Assembly (NCBI GenBank): GCA_944321725.1
Contig: CALUMI010000010.1
Coordinates: 1-64,000 of the forward strand
Length of the DNA: 64,000 nt
Direction: 5' to 3'
DNA from: an uncultured Muribaculaceae bacterium
Lineage (GTDB): Bacteria > Bacteroidota > Bacteroidia > Bacteroidales > Muribaculaceae
A program made the position numbers and the translations under genes. Below the pieces are notes generated by a model, which searched no databases, was not told where the DNA came from, and saw only the letters and a program-made list of their open reading frames with translations. Each line of letters starts with the position of its first letter. Positions within the stretch are counted from its first letter, which is position 1. Below, piece after piece: positions 60,765 through 64,000 of this stretch.

Positions 60765-62237
60765 TTACTTCGATGACAACGCTTTGTGCATCGCCGCAGC
60801 CGCACGTCGGCCATCGCCCATCGCGAGTATCACCGTAGCTCCACCGCGCACAATGTCGCCGCCGGCATAGATGTCCGGCAATGACGACCGCATCGTAGCC
60901 TCATCGACCACGATTGTGCCGCGTCGGCTCATTTCCAACTGCGGAATGGCATGAGGTATCAAAGGATTGGGCGAAACACCGACACTCACGATAACCATAT
61001 CCACAGGCACGTCGTCCACCGCCCCCTCAACAGGCACAGGCGAGCGTCGTCCGCTTTCGTCGGGTTCCCCAAGCTCCATACGCTGCACACGCATCGTGCG
61101 CACATGTCCTTTCTCATCTCCGATATATTCTATAGGGTTATGCAATGTCATAAAATTAACGCCCTCCTCTTTCGCATGTTTCACCTCTTCGGCGCGCGCC
61201 GGCATCTCCTCTTCCGAACGACGATATACAAGCATCACGTTTGACGCTCCCATACGCCGCGCGGTACGCACCGAATCCATAGCCGTATTGCCGCCGCCGA
61301 TAACGGCGACATTCTTTCCGTGCAGCACAGGAGTATCATCCTCCTTATGGGCCGCTCCCATGAGATTTATGCGCGTAAGATACTCATTGCTCGACATCAC
61401 GCCTATAAGATTCTCGCCGGGAATGTTCATAAACCGGGGCAAACCGGCACCCGACGCCACAAACAGCCCCTTAAATCCCATTGAATGCAAGTCATCGTAG
61501 CTCAAAGTCTTTCCTATAATGCAATTAGGCTCGAATTTCACACCCATGCCGCGCAACCCTTCGATTTCCTCATCCACAATATTGTTGGGCAAACGGAATT
61601 CGGGTATGCCATATTTCAACACACCGCCTATTTCATGCAAAGCCTCGAACACAGTCACATCATAACCATATTTGGCCATATCGCCGGCAAACGCAAGACC
61701 TGCCGGCCCGCTGCCCGCCACAGCTATTTTTATTCCGTTCGACGGTAATTTCTCAGGCACTGCCTGCTGCCCATGCTCACGCTCGTAATCGGCCGCAAAA
61801 CGCTCAAGATAGCCTATAGCCACAGCCTGCTTCTTCAATTTCGCATGATAGATACACTTGCTCTCACACTGTTTTTCCTGCGGACAAACACGCCCACAAA
61901 CAGCCGGCAAAGCACTCGTCGCTTTCAACGTCATGGCAGCCTCATGGAAATTGCGCCGCTCTATGTTTTTGATAAACGTAGGAATTTCTATTCCGACCGG
62001 ACAGCCCGTGACACATTGCGGATCCGGACAGTCCAAGCAACGCGAGGCCTCCACAACCGCCATTTCCACAGTCAGCCCCTGATTAACCTCCTCGTTGCAC
62101 TTCACTCTATAGTCCGGCGACAATTCCGGCATTTGCACTCTTGGCGTTGCCATACGCTCTTTAGCGGTCTTCGACTTTCTCAAACTCTCGCGCCATTCCT
62201 CGTCGCGGTGCAGCTTCCTTATATCTTTCTCATCCAT
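60765..62237 (-). CDS. GltD-like flavoprotein, probable NfnB/SudA subunit
   Basis: A 490-residue protein of the glutamate synthase small-subunit family. An N-terminal double 4Fe-4S region (CLDCPDPQCVTGCPVGIEIP and CGRVCPQEKQCESKC) precedes the FAD-binding motif GSGPAGLAFAGDMAKYGYDV and the NADPH-binding motif GGGNTAMDSVRTARRMGA. The gene 9 bases upstream encodes a DHOD-B-like FAD/2Fe-2S protein, the partner typical of NfnAB (ferredoxin:NADP oxidoreductase) or SudAB. No GOGAT large subunit is near, so the electron-bifurcating Nfn role is more likely than glutamate synthase. Confidence 0.9.
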   Translation of the reverse strand: MDEKDIRKLHRDEEWRESLRKSKTAKERMATPRVQMPELSPDYRVKCNEEVNQGLTVEMAVVEASRCLDCPDPQCVTGCPVGIEIPTFIKNIERRNFHEAAMTLKATSALPAVCGRVCPQEKQCESKCIYHAKLKKQAVAIGYLERFAADYEREHGQQAVPEKLPSNGIKIAVAGSGPAGLAFAGDMAKYGYDVTVFEALHEIGGVLKYGIPEFRLPNNIVDEEIEGLRGMGVKFEPNCIIGKTLSYDDLHSMGFKGLFVASGAGLPRFMNIPGENLIGVMSSNEYLTRINLMGAAHKEDDTPVLHGKNVAVIGGGNTAMDSVRTARRMGASNVMLVYRRSEEEMPARAEEVKHAKEEGVNFMTLHNPIEYIGDEKGHVRTMRVQRMELGEPDESGRRSPVPVEGAVDDVPVDMVIVSVGVSPNPLIPHAIPQLEMSRRGTIVVDEATMRSSLPDIYAGGDIVRGGATVILAMGDGRRAAAAMHKALSSK

Positions 62238-62246
62238 ATCCGCAAG

Positions 62247-63041
62247 CTATTTATTATCGTTATCATAAGAATGAAGCCTCATAATCATCTCATCAAAATC
62301 CACCTCATGCGCGTCAAACTCCGGCCCGTCTATACATACGAATTTTGTTTTTCCTCCGACAGTCACACGGCAAGCCCCGCACATCCCGGTACCATCGACC
62401 ATAATCGTGTTGAGCGAGCACATCGTGGGGATATTGTACTTTTTGGTGAGCAATGCCACAAATTTCATCATAACAGCCGGACCGATTGTGACAACCAAAT
62501 CAACCTTTTCGCGATTAATCACGGCCTCAACACCGTCTGTGACAAGTCCCTTATTTCCATACGAGCCGTCATCAGTCATTATCACGACCTCATCGCTCGC
62601 CTCCCTAACCTGCTCTTCCAGAATTATCAACTCTTTGGTACGGCCGGCAAGCACGCTTACCACCTTATTGCCAGCCGCTTTCATTGCCCTTATTATCGGA
62701 AGCAAAGGAGCGACGCCAACGCCTCCACCACAGCACAAAACAGTGCCGACCCGCTCTATATGAGTGGCCTGGCCAAGCGGCCCCACAACATCATGCAGGC
62801 AATCACCGGGCTCTTTCTCACAAATCTTATGCGTGGATTTTCCCACCGACTGTATGACAAGTGTAATCGTTCCACGCTCCGCATCAGCGTCGGCGATAGT
62901 CAACGGAATGCGCTCGCCATGCTCATCGGCACGGACTATGACGAAATGTCCCGCTCTTCTTGAATGGGCAATAAGAGGAGCCTCCACTATAAGCTCCACC
63001 ACTTTTTCCGAAAAATGTCGTTTATATAATACTTTATTCAT
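62247..63041 (-). CDS. NfnA/SudB-like FAD and 2Fe-2S subunit
   Basis: From the ATG at 63041 the protein has 264 residues. It has the ferredoxin-reductase FAD domain (residues 1-95), an NAD-binding domain (about 96-210, VLCCGGGVGVAPLLPIIRAM) and a C-terminal 2Fe-2S region (CSLNTIMVDGTGMCGACRVTVGG, then KFVCIDGPEFD). It is similar to PyrK and to SudB/NfnA. A TTG-type start at 63059 would add six residues and is less likely. It is transcribed with the following GltD-like gene from the promoter at 63061-63093. Confidence 0.9.
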   Translation of the reverse strand: MNKVLYKRHFSEKVVELIVEAPLIAHSRRAGHFVIVRADEHGERIPLTIADADAERGTITLVIQSVGKSTHKICEKEPGDCLHDVVGPLGQATHIERVGTVLCCGGGVGVAPLLPIIRAMKAAGNKVVSVLAGRTKELIILEEQVREASDEVVIMTDDGSYGNKGLVTDGVEAVINREKVDLVVTIGPAVMMKFVALLTKKYNIPTMCSLNTIMVDGTGMCGACRVTVGGKTKFVCIDGPEFDAHEVDFDEMIMRLHSYDNDNK

Positions 63042-63060
63042 TGTGATTTTTAATAACAAG

Positions 63061-63093
63061 CAAAATTACGAATTATTTCTCAGACACCGCAAA
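63061..63093 (-). promoter_or_regulatory. Promoter of the nfnA/nfnB-like pair
   Basis: On the minus strand TTTG (63090-63093), 21 bases, TAATTTTG (63061-63068). The -7 and -33 elements are exact, with the spacing at the long end of the normal range. The leader is about 13 bases. Confidence 0.65.
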
Positions 63094-63244
63094 ACGCCGT
63101 TCCTCAGTGATATCATGCTGCAATACAGGCTGTTTAAGCTATTTTACGCATCTACAGACATTATTATTCCGATTAAACACACGAAAATTTATGCAAAATT
63201 GCATCCGTCCGGAAATAATTACTATATTTTTTCTTAAAAAAGTT

Positions 63245-63275
63245 TTTGCTATTTCAAAAAATCATCTTATATTTG
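63245..63275 (+). promoter_or_regulatory. Orphan Bacteroidota-type promoter
   Basis: TTTG (63245-63248), exactly 19 bases, TATATTTG (63268-63275), followed by GGCAG. This is a perfect primary-sigma site pointing away from the nfn genes, towards the 3' end of the DUF362 gene, and no plus-strand gene follows within the window. Confidence 0.6.
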
Positions 63276-63384
63276 GGCAGATAATAAAAGGAAACCGCTT
63301 TTTTCGAAATATATGTTTTTATAGATTGTAGATTTATTTATAGTCGCTGTTGTGAAACACCGGCTATTTTTATGCAGCTCACGC

Positions 63385-64000
63385 CTACTTCACACAAATC
63401 AACTCATATTGTCTGTTGCCCAAACCGATTTTCTCGGCATGTTCCAGACATGTCTTATACTCTGCATTAGGATTAGTGTTGTCAAAATGGTCATGATGAT
63501 CGCAGAAACCGGTCTTTCCCATCTCGTCAGTCAGTTGACTGTCAGGCAACGGGGTCTGCCGCAGACAAGCATCAACACACGCCTGATCCAAAGCCAAAGG
63601 GTCAAACGATGCAAACATTCCCACATCGGCAATAATTGGAGCATCGTTGCCTGCATGGCAGTCGCACGTCGGCGACACGTCGCAGACAAGCGAGATATGG
63701 AAATTAGGTCTGCCATCGACCACCGATTTCGCATATTCAGCTATTCTGCAGTTAAGCTCCTTGATAGCGGCGTCTTGCGCAAAGTCGATGGCATCGAAAT
63801 TGCAGGCACCGACACAACGTCCGCAACCCACACAATTATTCTCGTCAACCGTCATTTTCTTACGCAGCTCGTCAAAAACCAGACCATTATTCGCGCATTC
63901 CTTCATACATCTCTTGCATCCGCGGCAAGCCTCCGGGTCGATAATGGCTTTTCCGTTGCAATGCTGCTCCTTCTTCCCGGCACGAGAACCGCATCCCATG
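63385..64000 (-). CDS. DUF362 protein with two 4Fe-4S clusters, partial
   Basis: Only the last 205 codons are visible; the gene runs off the right edge, and the first in-frame ATG (63999) is not the true start because the family is usually 350-400 residues. The visible part has two ferredoxin-type motifs (CRGCKRCMKEC near residue 25, CVGCGRCVGAC near 57), then the DUF362 C-terminal region with a CDCHAGND-type cysteine motif and FASFDPLALDQACVDAC. DUF362 proteins are predicted redox proteins of unknown partner. Confidence 0.85.
   Translation of the reverse strand, partial: MGCGSRAGKKEQHCNGKAIIDPEACRGCKRCMKECANNGLVFDELRKKMTVDENNCVGCGRCVGACNFDAIDFAQDAAIKELNCRIAEYAKSVVDGRPNFHISLVCDVSPTCDCHAGNDAPIIADVGMFASFDPLALDQACVDACLRQTPLPDSQLTDEMGKTGFCDHHDHFDNTNPNAEYKTCLEHAEKIGLGNRQYELICVK

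Larger units (their letters stand above)
63060..63384. other. Intergenic region with two promoters and no gene
   Basis: These 325 AT-rich bases lie between the 5' end of the nfn-like pair and the 3' end of the DUF362 gene. They contain the nfn promoter (minus) and an excellent orphan promoter on the plus strand (63245-63275). Short frames present here, such as 63107-63331, have no start-site support or family resemblance. Confidence 0.6.

Noticed and set aside
60765-62237. Classical glutamate synthase small subunit
   Set aside because: No large subunit is adjacent, and the neighbour is a PyrK/SudB-like protein, which favours NfnB or SudA.
61773-62963. 396-codon open frame on the plus strand
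   Set aside because: Antisense to the Nfn-like pair and crossing the gap between the two genes; shadow of both.
63107-63331. 74-codon frame in the last intergenic region
   Set aside because: It crosses the orphan promoter, so transcripts from it could not contain the start; no family pattern.

Overview
The window looks like chromosomal DNA of a strictly anaerobic or microaerophilic member of the Bacteroidota, order Bacteroidales, possibly family Muribaculaceae (the family is a guess). Supporting signs are Bacteroidota-type promoters (TTTG, 19-21 bases, TAnnTTTG) before many genes, the Bacteroidota ATP synthase gene order with a short epsilon subunit, fused NuoCD, an 11-subunit complex I without NuoEFG, DUF5686 and DUF4491 proteins, and pyruvate phosphate dikinase. 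I saw no rRNA, tRNA, CRISPR array, prophage or complete insertion sequence.

Layout. 1-1868 (minus): 3' truncated secreted phosphodiester glycosidase with an Ig-like tail. 2058-19112 (minus): one long energy block. The order of transcription is nuoA, nuoB, nuoCD, nuoH, then the whole F-type ATP synthase (atpD, C, B, E, F, H, A, G), then nuoI, J, K, L, M, N and a strong terminator, so the ATP synthase operon sits inside the complex I operon. 19433-22557 (plus): a TonB-dependent receptor with a TTG start and a lipoprotein. 22708-24170: ECF sigma factor, one-helix membrane protein (candidate anti-sigma) and a Spy-like periplasmic protein. 24280-29859: a 1859-residue alpha-2-macroglobulin-like protein without a thioester, starting just after a terminator hairpin.

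30047-34367: a restriction-modification pair (HEAT-repeat methyltransferase, CfrBI-like endonuclease) followed at 12 bases by two paralogous sugar 3,4-ketoisomerases and a sugar aminotransferase. 34455-37412: YitT-type membrane protein, thymidine kinase and tilS. 37625-42487 (plus): pheS, nth, TRIC-type channel, GtrA-like protein, a GT39-like membrane glycosyltransferase and a DUF4491-VOC fusion. 42550-47734 (minus): an ECF sigma factor, then a PhoB/PhoR-like two-component system and a PiT-PhoU-like phosphate transporter in one operon. 47848-56337: DUF5686 outer-membrane protein, CYTH protein, rlmD, ppdK and a proline-rich exported protein; mltG follows.

57437-59592 is a small accessory patch: a two-helix membrane protein gene split by a MITE-like element with inverted ends, two tiny genes, a MntA-HepT toxin-antitoxin pair and a RhuM remnant. 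59685-64000: a DUF3089 lipoprotein, an NfnAB/SudAB-like flavoprotein pair and the C-terminal part of a DUF362 ferredoxin-domain protein.

Together the main blocks describe a respiratory chain fed by something other than the classical NADH module, tightly linked to ATP synthesis, with an NADPH/ferredoxin-type flavoprotein pair elsewhere in the window. Envelope genes and a defence/sugar cassette that looks acquired fill the rest.
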